Shown: positions 16,302-25,884, counted from the stretch's first letter. The stretch: DNA of 64,000 nucleotides from an uncultured Alphaproteobacteria bacterium (GCA_944392835.1 CALXYB010000001.1:220563-284562), one strand, 5' to 3'. The notes: generated by a model from the sequence alone, not told the origin. A program made the numbers and translations.

Positions 16302-19300
16302 AAAAACTGTTTGTCATCATTAAAAACGAACTGTTACGTTATTTTATTTCTCCGTTAGCCTATGTTTACCTGATAGCCTTTTTGCTTTTAAACGGCTCTT
16401 TTGCCATATATTTCGGCAATTTTTTTGAACGTAGTTCAGCAGATTTATCTTCAATGTTTGCCTTCCAACCTTGGCTATATTTATTATTCATTCCGGGCAT
16501 TTCCATGCGCCTTTGGAGTGAGGAATTTCGCGCCAAAACCATTGTCCAAATTATGACCATGCCGGTTCCGGCTTCAACCTTTGTTTGGGGAAAATTTTTT
16601 GCATCTTGGCTGTTTTGCGCTTTGGCCTTGATATTAACTTTTCCCTTTTGGATAACCGTAAATATCTTGGGCGAACCGGACAATAATATCATCATTTTAA
16701 GTTATGTCGGCAGTTTCATTTTAGCGGGATGTATGCTTGCCATCTCTCAAACCATGTCAGCTTTAACCAAGAATCAGGTTATTGCGCTTGTTCTCTCGGT
16801 TGTTGCCAATCTTTTGTTTTTCTTAAGCGGTTTAGAATATGTTCTTTCTTTTGTCCGCTTGTTTTTGCCGCTTTCCGCGGTTGACATGATAGCCTCTTTC
16901 AGTTTTCTCACGCATTTCAACACCATCATCAACGGTCTTATAGAACTGCGAGACATCATCTTTTTTGCCTCAATCATCTTGCTGTTTAACTTCACCACCA
17001 TCCTAATTGTCAGCTTCAAAACATCCGGCACGGCACAATGGCTGAAATCAACCTCGCGCAGCTATTATATCTTTGCTTTTTTCTGCCTGATTTTAGGTTT
17101 CGGCGGCATCAATCTTTTAGCCAATAACCTAACCAGAGGCATTGCCTTAGATTGCACGGAAGAAAAGATTTTTACCCTAACCGACACCACCAAAAACACT
17201 TTGCGCTACCTCCCCCGTCCCATAACCGCAAAACTTTACTACTCACCGATTTTAGGCGAACGAAATCCTGACTTTCGTTTAATGTTTGATAAAGTAAGGC
17301 TTCTTCTCAAACAATACGCTGCCTTATCAAACGGAAAATTTTCTTATCGTATTTATACTCCTGAACCCTTGGATGAAACCGAAGACAAAGCCATCACGGC
17401 CGGCTTGCAGCCTTTTCCGGTTGCGGACTTAAACATCAATGCCTTTTTCGGTTTAACCTTAACGGATTCTGTTGACAACAAGCAAAGCATACCGTTTTTT
17501 GCTCTGGAAAGACGTAATTTTGCCGAACAAGATATCACTCAAAAGATTTTTGAGCTGACTCATCCCAAAAAAAATTTAGGCATTATCACCACCCTACCCA
17601 TCTTTGACACAGTCATAAACAACAACGTCGTCAGTCAGGAATGGCAAATTATCAAACAATTAAAAGAACTTTATAACATCACAAACATCAAAGAAGCCAA
17701 AGATTTTCCCAAAAACTTAGATGTCTTGATGATAATAAATCCGCAAAATCCTAAACAAGACCTAGTCAACAAGATTAAAAACTACTCAGCAAACGGTGGC
17801 AAAATTTTACTTATTTTGGACAATGCCGCAGAAGCTCCTCGCATCTTTTCACCTATCAACCACGAGTATGTTCCCTCCTATCTTGGAGATTTAGCTGACT
17901 TCTGGGGCATCAGATTCCGCAATGATATTGTCGTAACGGATTTAGACAATTCCATTATGGTAGATGCCACCCAAGACTACAAAAACAATCCCTCTTTCAC
18001 CCGAGATGTTGTCCAATTTATCTTAACCGAAAAAAATGTTAATCCTAAAGCCCCCGTTGTTTCCAAGCTCAAAAATCTGCTGTTTTCTTCAGCCTCTGAG
18101 ATTGAGCCGGCAAGTTTAGACATTAAATTTGAGCCCCTGATTATCACTTCAAAAAATGCAGCTTATATGGATGTTTCCGCTGTTTATCAAAACATCAATC
18201 CCGGAGACATTTTGCGCAACTTTCAGTCGGACAACACTCCCAAGATTATCGCAGCTAAAATTACAAGCAATAATCCTCTCAATCCTTTTGAGTTGATAGC
18301 TGTCGGCGATTCCGACTTTTTATACGATTCTTTTTGGACCAATTCGGTCAAGCTCATAGATGGCAGCTTTGCCGTTCCGGTTATGGACAACGGCAACTTT
18401 GTGCTCAATGCTTTAGAGGACTTAAGCGGCGGCGACAACCTTATCGGTTTGCGCGGAAAATCAGCCAAGACCAGACGCTTTGAAGATATTGAAAAAATCC
18501 GTCGCACCGCCCAGCTTGATTTTAAGGTCAAAGAAAACGAGATTATTGAGCGCATCAATCACACCAAAGCAGAGCTACAAGAAATCTGGAGCAAAAAAAA
18601 CTTTGAGCAACGCCAAATTTTCACGGCTGATGAATTGTCTTTGATTGCCGGCATTCGCAAACGCTTGGAAGATGATCGGAAAGAACTCTCACAAATCCGC
18701 AAAGCCTTAAATGCCGAAATCAATGCCATAGATACAAAAATCAAAATAATCAATATCTATGCCATCCCCCTGCTCATTCTTTGCGGACTTCTGCTTTTCA
18801 GCTTTGCTTCACGCCGCAAAGCTTTTACAAGCACTTTCCGTTTCAATGACAAACTCATGCGCTTACTAGCCGGCTCACTCTTATTACTCGGCGCAGGTAT
18901 TGCTTCGGTTTATCTTACCGAAAACCGCGAGATTGAAAGCTATGAGAACCAACTCGTTTTCAAAGATTTAAAAAATAAAATCAATGACATTCAACAAATC
19001 ATCATCCAAAACAACCAAACCTCACTTGATTTTTACTTAAAAGACGGAGAATGGCAGCTCAAAGGTTATGAGGATTTTCCGGTTTATCAGGAAAGAATAA
19101 GAAGCTTTTTGAGCGCACTTTTGGAGGCCGTTTATTATGAAAAAAAATCTGACCGTGGAGAAGATTTAAACAAATTTGGTCTTGCCCCGCAAGAAGTACA
19201 AAACTCCAAAAATATCCGTATTGAACTAAAATCTGCAGACGGCAAAAATTTAACCGCATTCAATGTCGGTAAATATGACCAAGACATCGGACGCGGAGCC

Positions 19301-19750
19301 AAAGCCGCCTATATCAAGTTTGATAACAAATTTCAGGTTTGGCTGATAGCCGCTGACTTCATAGATTTGGAGCCCACCTGGCAAAACTGGACCTATAGCA
19401 CACTCTGGAACTTGCGTTTTGGACGTTTGGCCGCAGTCAACAAAGACACCAACAGCGACAAACTTGCCAATCTGGCTCGTGTTTTGCTCAACACCTATGT
19501 TCTGTCAGCACAAGCAGCTGACAACACTGCCACAGAACTTTTAACCCTAAATCTGGATGCAGAAGACAACAATCAAATCACACTGCACTTTTACCAAAAG
19601 GACAACCAGTTTTTTGCCGCCTATGATTTCGGTGAAAAAATAAACGGAAAACATTTGCAAACTTTTGCTGACAGCGCTAAAAATAAGTTCTTTGCAATAA
19701 AAGCCGAAGACATGGAGAAAATACAAAATGCTCTCAACTCAGGAAAATAA
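16298..19750 (+). CDS. Giant fusion: ABC-2 permease + GldG-like auxiliary domain + DUF4340-like C-terminus
   Basis: An 1150-aa membrane protein joining parts that are usually separate. Residues 1-250 are an ABC-2 permease with about six membrane helices (GldF-like; IFFASIILLFNFTTI near the end). Residues about 260-850 resemble GldG/ABC_transp_aux: a membrane helix, a long extracytoplasmic region with LYYSPILGERNPDF and KILLILDNAAEAPRIFSP, a coiled coil near 760-830 and a helix (IINIYAIPLLILCGLLLFSF). Residues about 870-1150 start with another helix and resemble DUF4340 domains, with WQLKGYEDFPVYQERI. It works with the ATPase encoded just upstream. Such three-part fusion seems rare; no frameshift or sequencing break is visible. 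Confidence 0.82.
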   Translation: MKKLFVIIKNELLRYFISPLAYVYLIAFLLLNGSFAIYFGNFFERSSADLSSMFAFQPWLYLLFIPGISMRLWSEEFRAKTIVQIMTMPVPASTFVWGKFFASWLFCALALILTFPFWITVNILGEPDNNIIILSYVGSFILAGCMLAISQTMSALTKNQVIALVLSVVANLLFFLSGLEYVLSFVRLFLPLSAVDMIASFSFLTHFNTIINGLIELRDIIFFASIILLFNFTTILIVSFKTSGTAQWLKSTSRSYYIFAFFCLILGFGGINLLANNLTRGIALDCTEEKIFTLTDTTKNTLRYLPRPITAKLYYSPILGERNPDFRLMFDKVRLLLKQYAALSNGKFSYRIYTPEPLDETEDKAITAGLQPFPVADLNINAFFGLTLTDSVDNKQSIPFFALERRNFAEQDITQKIFELTHPKKNLGIITTLPIFDTVINNNVVSQEWQIIKQLKELYNITNIKEAKDFPKNLDVLMIINPQNPKQDLVNKIKNYSANGGKILLILDNAAEAPRIFSPINHEYVPSYLGDLADFWGIRFRNDIVVTDLDNSIMVDATQDYKNNPSFTRDVVQFILTEKNVNPKAPVVSKLKNLLFSSASEIEPASLDIKFEPLIITSKNAAYMDVSAVYQNINPGDILRNFQSDNTPKIIAAKITSNNPLNPFELIAVGDSDFLYDSFWTNSVKLIDGSFAVPVMDNGNFVLNALEDLSGGDNLIGLRGKSAKTRRFEDIEKIRRTAQLDFKVKENEIIERINHTKAELQEIWSKKNFEQRQIFTADELSLIAGIRKRLEDDRKELSQIRKALNAEINAIDTKIKIINIYAIPLLILCGLLLFSFASRRKAFTSTFRFNDKLMRLLAGSLLLLGAGIASVYLTENREIESYENQLVFKDLKNKINDIQQIIIQNNQTSLDFYLKDGEWQLKGYEDFPVYQERIRSFLSALLEAVYYEKKSDRGEDLNKFGLAPQEVQNSKNIRIELKSADGKNLTAFNVGKYDQDIGRGAKAAYIKFDNKFQVWLIAADFIDLEPTWQNWTYSTLWNLRFGRLAAVNKDTNSDKLANLARVLLNTYVLSAQAADNTATELLTLNLDAEDNNQITLHFYQKDNQFFAAYDFGEKINGKHLQTFADSAKNKFFAIKAEDMEKIQNALNSGK

Positions 19751-20672
19751 TCAAAGACTAAAAAAAATAGCCACCATCGCCAGCGTAAGTTTGGCCGTAA
19801 GTTTGAGCTTGCTTAAAACTTTCGGCGCTTTATATACCGGCTCTCTGGCTGTTTTGTCTTCTATGATAGACAGTCTGGCAGATATTTTTGCCTCTTCAAT
19901 AACTTTTATTGCGGTCAAAATTTCATCCCAACCAGCTGATTCCAATCACCGCTACGGCCACGGTAAGGCAGAAGCTCTATCCGCTCTGGTTCAATCTGCT
20001 TTTGTAGCGGGTTCAGGAATTTTTGTTATGTATGACGGAATCAGTCGTTTAATCAGCCCTGTTGCCGTAGAACAAACCGGAGTCGGTATTTTGATAATGC
20101 TCATCAGCTTATTTGCCACTTTTGGTCTAATTGCTTTTCAAAAATACGTAACCCGTCGCACGGCTTCTCAAGCCATCTCGGCTGATAGCGCGCATTATAC
20201 CGTAGATGTCATAACCAACCTCTCCATCATCATCACCTTAATCGTAGTCAAATTATTCGGCTGGAGCTGGTTTGATACCTTAACCGCTTTTGTTGTTTCC
20301 TCTTACTTGCTCTATAACGCTTATAAATTAGCCGAAGATGCCGTTCGCTTGCTGACAGACAGCGAACTCAGCGATGACATTAGAAACAACATCAAAAAAA
20401 TTGTCTTAAGCCATGACTTCGCCCATGGCATACATGATTTGCGCACCAGAGATTTGGGCGGAGAATATATGTTTGAGCTTCATCTTGAATTAGACGGAGA
20501 CTTGCCTTTGTCCAAAGCTCATGATTATACGGATATGGTTGAGGATGCTCTGCGTGCCGCATACCCCAATGCCCAAATAATCATTCATCAAGACCCTGCC
20601 GGCTTAAAAGAAAATCGCTTGGACCACAAAATCCAATGCAACGGTCCCAATGCCACAGATTGCATACTTTAA
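19728..20672 (+). CDS. Cation diffusion facilitator (FieF-like metal exporter)
   Basis: A 314-aa inner-membrane metal/proton antiporter. Six membrane segments are visible. The metal-site region has SMIDSLADIFAS in helix 2 and SADSAHYTVDVITNL in helix 5, the family's D-x-x-x-D signatures, with HRYGHGKAEALSAL in the loop between helices 2 and 3. The soluble C-terminal domain has MFELHLELDGDLPLSKAHD and a final IIHQDP. Length is normal. The start overlaps the end of the previous gene by 23 bases and has GGAGA upstream. Metal specificity (Fe, Zn, Cd, Mn) is not readable with certainty; the DxxxD pairs fit FieF. Confidence 0.9.
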   Translation: MLSTQENNQRLKKIATIASVSLAVSLSLLKTFGALYTGSLAVLSSMIDSLADIFASSITFIAVKISSQPADSNHRYGHGKAEALSALVQSAFVAGSGIFVMYDGISRLISPVAVEQTGVGILIMLISLFATFGLIAFQKYVTRRTASQAISADSAHYTVDVITNLSIIITLIVVKLFGWSWFDTLTAFVVSSYLLYNAYKLAEDAVRLLTDSELSDDIRNNIKKIVLSHDFAHGIHDLRTRDLGGEYMFELHLELDGDLPLSKAHDYTDMVEDALRAAYPNAQIIIHQDPAGLKENRLDHKIQCNGPNATDCIL

Positions 20673-20676
20673 AAAA

Positions 20677-20714
20677 AATAAAGCGGATTCCCTTATAAGA
20701 AAATCCGCTTTATT
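20677..20714. terminator. Bidirectional terminator between converging genes
   Basis: AATAAAGCGGATT (20677-20689) and AATCCGCTTTATT (20702-20714) are perfect inverted copies with a 12-base loop. They lie between the CDF gene (plus) and the 173-aa gene (minus). A-runs and T-runs flank the stem. Confidence 0.8.
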
Positions 20715-20732
20715 TATAAATACCCGAAATAA

Positions 20733-21254
20733 CTATGCGGCAGAGGCCAAAACTTTCAAGCGTTGTTTCCGCCACATTTTACCTCTGGCTTCCAGACCTT
20801 TTCTATGCTTAAGGAATACTTCTGCCAACAACGGCAAATTTTCATCCGGAATCTTATCAAAATTCCACAGCAAAAGACAGAAAGCACAATGCACAGTATA
20901 AGAATACTCTCGGTGCAACAGAACATTCAATAAAGCATTTATCATTTTTGTTCTATCAGGAACAACTCCATAATAAAAATCTGCTGCTACGGCTCCGAGT
21001 TCCTCAAACAAATTATAAGAAGACCGAACCAATATTCCAAAAGTAACCTCTTCTCTTATTTTATCCCAAAAAAACGCATTTTCGGAATTTTTTTGCATCA
21101 AGAGCTTATTTGTCTCAGGATTATCATAGAGATTAAAAAAACTTTTAAGCTCGGTTTCTTTCTCAAAACCACTCATATTTCTTAGTTCTAACATCGGAAG
21201 AACCATGCCTTGCATTGTCTTCCACAGCTTAAGCTGCAATTTTTCTCTTGTCAT
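20733..21254 (-). CDS. Hypothetical protein, paralogue of the next gene
   Basis: A 173-aa predicted cytoplasmic, helix-rich protein of unknown family. It shares a layout with the protein encoded upstream at 21323-21886: an N-terminal LWKTMQG..LPMLELRNMSG, then a FFNLYDNPETNKLL segment, a mid-region with LFEELGAVAADFYYG, and a C-terminal helix pair with VLLHREYSYTVHCAFCLLLWNFDKIPDENLPL split by short loops. The repeated-helix pattern resembles HEAT-like or immunity-protein folds, but I cannot name it. The weak ribosome site TTTGAAG is the same as before the gene at 9507. The pair probably arose by tandem duplication. Confidence 0.6.
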   Translation of the reverse strand: MTREKLQLKLWKTMQGMVLPMLELRNMSGFEKETELKSFFNLYDNPETNKLLMQKNSENAFFWDKIREEVTFGILVRSSYNLFEELGAVAADFYYGVVPDRTKMINALLNVLLHREYSYTVHCAFCLLLWNFDKIPDENLPLLAEVFLKHRKGLEARGKMWRKQRLKVLASAA

Positions 21255-21322
21255 ACTTCAAAATAATTAAAATAAACAGTCGGCGACTTTTTAAAAAAAG
21301 CCGCCGTACTGCACCATCTTTT

Positions 21323-21886
21323 TTACTTACTGAATCCTTTGTGTTTTGCCAAAGCCTTATAGAACAGAGGCAAAAGATCTTCACGCATCAGGTCAAACCG
21401 AAGAGCAATCAGACAGAAACACAAAACGACATCATAGTCGTAATCAACATCGTTTTGCCTTTCCAACATTGCTTCAAAAACCTGCCGAATATCCTTCTTT
21501 TCACCGCGTCCAACATAAATAGCGTCAGACAACAAAGCCAAATACGGACGTGCTTCTCTTCTGGCTGTATTGCGAATAAAGTTTGTCAACTCGTCTTGCC
21601 AATAGCCTTTCAGCTCAACAAACTCATCTGATAACAAAAATTCCAATACTTCCGGCTCCAGCTCTCTGTCTCCATACAACTCATGCCACAAACCAGCATA
21701 ACCGGCCATCGTGGGCTCATTTGTAAGCAATAGGACACTCTGTTTTGGGTCCTTATAAATGTCTAGAAAGTGCTTATAAGCGCCTTCATCGGCATTATAA
21801 CCCATGTCTTCCAAAACACCTGTTGGAATAAATCTACCGCTCATTGCCTTCCATAGGTCAACGCGGGCTTCTTGCATTCTATCCAT
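21323..21886 (-). CDS. Hypothetical protein, paralogue of the preceding gene
   Basis: A protein of about 187 aa in the same family as 20733-21254: MQEARVDLWKAMSGRFIP, then FLDIYKDPKQSVLLL, a middle with ELEPEVLEFLLSDEF, and a C-terminal DVVLCFCLIALRFDLMREDLLPL that aligns with CAFCLLLWNFDKIPDENLPL of its neighbour. The ATG at 21886 is chosen over a TTG six bases upstream; another ATG at 21877 is possible, and no strong ribosome site distinguishes them. No known family. The two genes are about 68 bases apart on the same strand and may form one operon. Confidence 0.6.
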   Translation of the reverse strand: MDRMQEARVDLWKAMSGRFIPTGVLEDMGYNADEGAYKHFLDIYKDPKQSVLLLTNEPTMAGYAGLWHELYGDRELEPEVLEFLLSDEFVELKGYWQDELTNFIRNTARREARPYLALLSDAIYVGRGEKKDIRQVFEAMLERQNDVDYDYDVVLCFCLIALRFDLMREDLLPLFYKALAKHKGFSK

Positions 21887-21990
21887 AAGCAAAAATTTTT
21901 TTGGTTAAACAATACAATATATCTAAAAAAATATCAAACGAGACCCTACCATAGAACTTTTGTCCAAAAATGTCAACTTCTGTTCTGTAC

Positions 21991-22030
21991 AAAAAAAATC
22001 CCCTGAACATCAAATCAATTCAGAGGATTT
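21991..22030 (-). terminator. Terminator of hppA
   Basis: AAATCCCCTGAA (21996-22007) pairs with TTCAGAGGATTT (22019-22030) with one mismatch, followed on the minus strand by eight T. It begins 17 bases past the hppA stop. Confidence 0.8.
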
Positions 22031-22047
22031 TTAAGATTAACTAACGC

Positions 22048-24477
22048 TTAGTCCATCTTTTTCGGTTCAATACGCATTCCGTAGAAAGATCTACGAACAA
22101 AATACAAACCAATCAAGAAGAACGCGATACCCAATCCGATAGATACGCAACGCGGCGCTGCAACGGCCATTTCAACAGCCAACAGACCAAACAACGTTGT
22201 AAACTTAATAATCGGATTAAGCGCAACCGAAGAAGTGTCTTTGTATGGGTCGCCGACGGTATCACCGACAACGGCAGCCGCATGCAAAGCCGAACCTTTT
22301 TCATGCAAGTCAACTTCAACCACTTTCTTAGCGTTATCCCAAGCGCCGCCGGCATTAGCCATATACAGAGCTTGGAACAAACCAAAGACCGCAATGGAAA
22401 TCAGATAACTTGCAAACAAGGTCGCATCAAAGCAAGCAAAAGCAATCGTAAATGAGAAGATTACGATAAAGATGTTAAGCATACCTTTCTGCGCATAGAT
22501 GGTGCAGATTTTAACCACGCTCTTAGAATCTTCAATTGAAGCTGCTTTATTCGTATCCAGCTTAATATGCTCTTTAATATAGTTAACAGCACGATAAGCA
22601 CCGGTAGAAACGGCCTGCATGGAAGCACCCGAGAACCAGTAAATAACCGTACCGCCCAAAATCAGACCAAACAAAACATTCGGGTCTAACAAATTAAGCT
22701 GCAAGTTCAAAAGCAAGATGATAGAGAAAATCATCGTGGTTGCGCCGATAACAGCTGTACCGATGAGCACGGGCTTAGCTGTTGCTTTGAACGTATTTCC
22801 GGCTGAGTCATTCTCTTCCAACAATTGCTTGCCTTGTTCAAAGTTGGGCTTAAAGCCATATTCTTTCTCAATCTCTTTATCAATGCCTTTAACACCTTCA
22901 ATCTGAGACAACTCAAACACAGATTGTGCATTATCGGTAACCGGACCATAAGAGTCTACGGCGATTGTAACCGGACCCATTCCGAGCATACCAAAGGCCA
23001 CCAAACCGAAAGCAAACACGGTCGGATAAACCATATAAGCATCAAGACCGGTGCGAGCGGTAAAGAAGGCAATAACCATCAAGCCAACCATAACCAAGCC
23101 TTGCCAAAAAGCAGAGAAGTTACCGGCAACGATACCTGAAATAATATTCAGAGAAGCCCCGGCCTCGCGGCTGGCATTAACAATTTCCTCAACATGCTTT
23201 GACTTGGAAGAAGTAAAGATTTTGGTAAATTCCGGAATCAAAGCAGCAGCTAAAGTACCGCAAGAGATGATAACCGAAAGCTTCCACCACAAATCAGCAC
23301 CCATATCACCAATCATCACATAAGAAACACCGAAGGTAACCAAGATAGACAAGATTGAAGTCAACCAAATCAGGCTGGTTAAGGGCGTTTCAAAGTTAAA
23401 GGATTCGCGATTGCCGAAAATCATTTTAGAAACTTTGTTGTTCAACATATAAGAAACAACGGAAGTAATAATCATCAAGACACGCATTGCAAAAATCCAA
23501 ACAATCAAACGTGCCTGAATATCAATTCCACCGGCCATCAAGGTCAAATCACCGTTCGGGGCATACATCATACCTGCGCCCAGAACAATAAAGCTAATGA
23601 GAGCCACACCGGTAACACCATAAGTTTCAAAACCATCGGCAGTCGGGCCGACAGAGTCGCCGGCATTATCACCGGTACAGTCTGCAATCACACCAGGGTT
23701 ACGCGCATCATCTTCATCAATTTTGAAAATAATCTTCATCAAGTCAGCACCGATATCGGCAATTTTTGTGAAGATACCGCCGCAAATACGCAAAGCAGAA
23801 GCACCGAGCGATTCGCCGATAGCAAAACCGACAAAGCAAGCGCCTGCACTAGCTCTGTCCACAAAGAGCAAAATAGCAATCATCATAATCAGCTCAACGC
23901 AAATCAGCAAAACGCCGATAGACATACCGGAGCGCAAAGGCAAGCTCATAACGGAGAATGGCTTAGCCTTCAAAGAATCAAAAGCTGTGCGAGAGTTTGC
24001 ATAAGTATTGATTCTCATACCAAACCATGCGACCGAGAAAGAACCCAAAATACCCAAAATAGACCAAGCCAAAATGGTCAAAACCTTCGGCAGTGGCGTT
24101 GCATTCAAATAAAAGAAATAATAAAAGATGCAAGCCGCAATAAAGATTTCCAACAAGACCAGAAGTTTAGCTTGTTGCTTCATATAAGTTTTGCAGGTTT
24201 CATAAATTGTTTCAGACACATTAAGCATCAACTTATGTGCCGGCATACCCTTAATTTTAACAAATTCATAAAAACCAAAGAGCATACCTAAGATACAGAT
24301 TCCCATACCGTAAAACAAGAGTTGGGAACCGGTTGTAGCATAGCCCCAAATATTGTAGCTGACATCCAACATCGGAATATTCAGATCAATTTCGGAAGCA
24401 GCAGCCCCTTGAACAAGGGCAAACATAACCGCCAATGTCATGAACACAACATTGCCGATTTTCTTAAATGCTGTCAT
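22048..24477 (-). CDS. hppA: Membrane proton-translocating pyrophosphatase
   Basis: An 809-aa inner-membrane enzyme that couples pyrophosphate hydrolysis to ion pumping. Diagnostic motifs are DIGADLMKIIFKIDEDDARN (241-260), then CTGDNAGDSVGPTADGFETY (267-286), DNAQSVFELS near 515 and VGDPYKDTSSVALNP near the C-terminus. NTFKAT at 561-566 has Lys564 where potassium-independent enzymes have Lys and potassium-dependent ones Ala, so proton pumping without potassium is inferred. Residues 1-28 look like a cleavable signal peptide (ALVQGAAAS), and the motif wording (ADLMKI instead of ADLVGK) places it in a divergent subgroup that also has extra sequence before NTFKAT. About 16 membrane helices are expected. 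The start has AAGGAT. Confidence 0.95.
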   Translation of the reverse strand: MTAFKKIGNVVFMTLAVMFALVQGAAASEIDLNIPMLDVSYNIWGYATTGSQLLFYGMGICILGMLFGFYEFVKIKGMPAHKLMLNVSETIYETCKTYMKQQAKLLVLLEIFIAACIFYYFFYLNATPLPKVLTILAWSILGILGSFSVAWFGMRINTYANSRTAFDSLKAKPFSVMSLPLRSGMSIGVLLICVELIMMIAILLFVDRASAGACFVGFAIGESLGASALRICGGIFTKIADIGADLMKIIFKIDEDDARNPGVIADCTGDNAGDSVGPTADGFETYGVTGVALISFIVLGAGMMYAPNGDLTLMAGGIDIQARLIVWIFAMRVLMIITSVVSYMLNNKVSKMIFGNRESFNFETPLTSLIWLTSILSILVTFGVSYVMIGDMGADLWWKLSVIISCGTLAAALIPEFTKIFTSSKSKHVEEIVNASREAGASLNIISGIVAGNFSAFWQGLVMVGLMVIAFFTARTGLDAYMVYPTVFAFGLVAFGMLGMGPVTIAVDSYGPVTDNAQSVFELSQIEGVKGIDKEIEKEYGFKPNFEQGKQLLEENDSAGNTFKATAKPVLIGTAVIGATTMIFSIILLLNLQLNLLDPNVLFGLILGGTVIYWFSGASMQAVSTGAYRAVNYIKEHIKLDTNKAASIEDSKSVVKICTIYAQKGMLNIFIVIFSFTIAFACFDATLFASYLISIAVFGLFQALYMANAGGAWDNAKKVVEVDLHEKGSALHAAAVVGDTVGDPYKDTSSVALNPIIKFTTLFGLLAVEMAVAAPRCVSIGLGIAFFLIGLYFVRRSFYGMRIEPKKMD

Positions 24478-24592
24478 ATCCTTATCCTTAAAAAGTTAAT
24501 CCAAAAGTTGATAAAGTTAGCTTATAACTCGGCTTTCTGTCTTGCAAGTCATAAGTTAAATTATGGGCAAAAGTCTAACTTGGGAATCTAAA

Positions 24593-24635
24593 GAATCGGT
24601 TAAGATTCTTGATGAGATTCGGTTTCCACCGATTC
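24593..24635. promoter_or_regulatory. Inverted GAATCGGT/ACCGATTC repeat in the hppA upstream region
   Basis: GAATCGGT (24593-24600) and ACCGATTC (24628-24635) are inverted copies enclosing further GATTC/GATTCGG copies, about 120 bases upstream of hppA and 130 bases upstream of the divergent lipoprotein gene. It may be a regulatory site or transcript hairpin shared by these divergent genes. No consensus promoter was recognised. Confidence 0.35.
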
Positions 24636-24763
24636 GCAGAGCAGAAAATTTAAAAATTTTTTCCACATTCATAAAAATTTTTTAGTAGAAAAGCATTCCA
24701 TAAAATGGCATAATTATAACTTGAGATTAGAACATTGGCTGAATTAAGGAAAGGAAGAAAATA

Positions 24764-25048
24764 ATGAAAAAACTGTTAGCTTTAGGATTAATGCTTTTGG
24801 TCTCTGCCTGTGCTTCCGACCCACAGCCCCAACCGCAACCCAAAGAAACTTACCCTTACGGTATGACTGAAAAAGAATGGAACGAACTTTCCATCAAAGA
24901 CAAGACCCGCATCCGCAGAGATTTTTACTTTTATGAAAAAGGCTCCATAAGTTTTGTTGATCCCCAGATTGAGATAGAAGGGAAAAAAGAGGTTGTGCCC
25001 TATCATCTACGCACACAAACGCCTCCGACAAAACCACAAGAACATTAA
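24764..25048 (+). CDS. Small putative lipoprotein
   Basis: A 94-aa protein with a lipoprotein signal peptide (MKKLLALGLMLLVSAC, Cys16). A Pro/Gln-rich linker (PQPQPQPKE) follows, then a charged domain with MTEKEWNELSIKDKTRIRRD, and a Pro-rich C-terminus. The ribosome site AAGGAAAGG is strong. It is a single-gene unit with its own terminator. No family recognised; an envelope location is inferred from the lipobox. Confidence 0.75.
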   Translation: MKKLLALGLMLLVSACASDPQPQPQPKETYPYGMTEKEWNELSIKDKTRIRRDFYFYEKGSISFVDPQIEIEGKKEVVPYHLRTQTPPTKPQEH

Positions 25049-25053
25049 ACTTC

Positions 25054-25080
25054 AAACCCTCGCCCAGCGAGGGTTTTTTT
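25054..25080 (+). terminator. Terminator of the lipoprotein gene
   Basis: AAACCCTCGC (25054-25063) pairs with GCGAGGGTTT (25067-25076) over a three-base loop, followed by more T. It starts 6 bases past the stop. Confidence 0.9.
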
Positions 25081-25173
25081 GTAAGTATAATCTTTTGCTA
25101 ATATAAATTCTTACCGCTATTGAAAGCCTTTTTAATAATATTATTTATAACCCTAACCGACAGGAGAAACATC

Positions 25174-25884
25174 ATGTTTTGCTACACGCCCGCACAAAAA
25201 AGAGGACAAACGCAGGTTGGATGGCTTACAAGTTACCACACTTTTCCCTTTGGCTTATATCAGGATGCAGACCTTAAAAACTTTGGCGTATTACAAGCCA
25301 TAAATGACAACACTTTTTCATCCGGCGGCGGAGCCAACATGCACCCACAATCAGACATGGAAATGTTATGCATAATTCTGGACGGAAGATTGGAACATAA
25401 AGACAGTTTAGGTAAAAGAGCCGTTTTAAAAGCCGGCGACATCCAACTCACTTCTGCCGGAAAAGAGATTTACCACAGTGAGCTTAATGCCTCACATAAC
25501 CAACCTCTACGTTTTTTGCAAATCTGGATTTCACCTTTCTCCAAAGGGCTCTCTCCCGCCTATGATAAAAAAAGATTTTCACGTTCCAAATTACTCAACA
25601 AACTCTGCCTCATCGCTTCAGCTCAAAAGAAAAAGCTCTCACTTCACATCAACCAAGACTGCAAAATTTTTCGCTCTCTTCTAACCATGAATAAAGAAAT
25701 AACCTTTTTAACTGCCAACATTCATCAATATTGGCTACACATCATCTCTGGAAGCTTGGACCTAAACGGTGAGTTACTATCCGCTGGAGACGGATTCGGC
25801 ATCAAAGACGAAACACAACTCATTAAACTTCGCGGTTGCGCAACAGAAACGGATTTTCTTCTTTTTGAGCTTCCGCCTCAGTAA
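25174..25884 (+). CDS. Pirin-family bicupin protein
   Basis: A cupin protein of about 236 aa. The N-terminal domain has the family pattern GWLTSYHTFPFG, a metal-site stretch MHPQSDMEMLCIILDG with His and Glu ligands, LEHKDSLG and the second H in IYHSELNAS. The C-terminal cupin is shorter and more divergent (LDLNGELLSAGDGFGIKDE). Pirins include quercetin dioxygenases and redox-linked regulators, so the exact role is open. The ATG at 25174 has AGGAGA upstream; the longer ORF start would add an unlikely hydrophobic extension. The stop overlaps the converging phosphoesterase stop by seven bases. Confidence 0.85.
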   Translation: MFCYTPAQKRGQTQVGWLTSYHTFPFGLYQDADLKNFGVLQAINDNTFSSGGGANMHPQSDMEMLCIILDGRLEHKDSLGKRAVLKAGDIQLTSAGKEIYHSELNASHNQPLRFLQIWISPFSKGLSPAYDKKRFSRSKLLNKLCLIASAQKKKLSLHINQDCKIFRSLLTMNKEITFLTANIHQYWLHIISGSLDLNGELLSAGDGFGIKDETQLIKLRGCATETDFLLFELPPQ

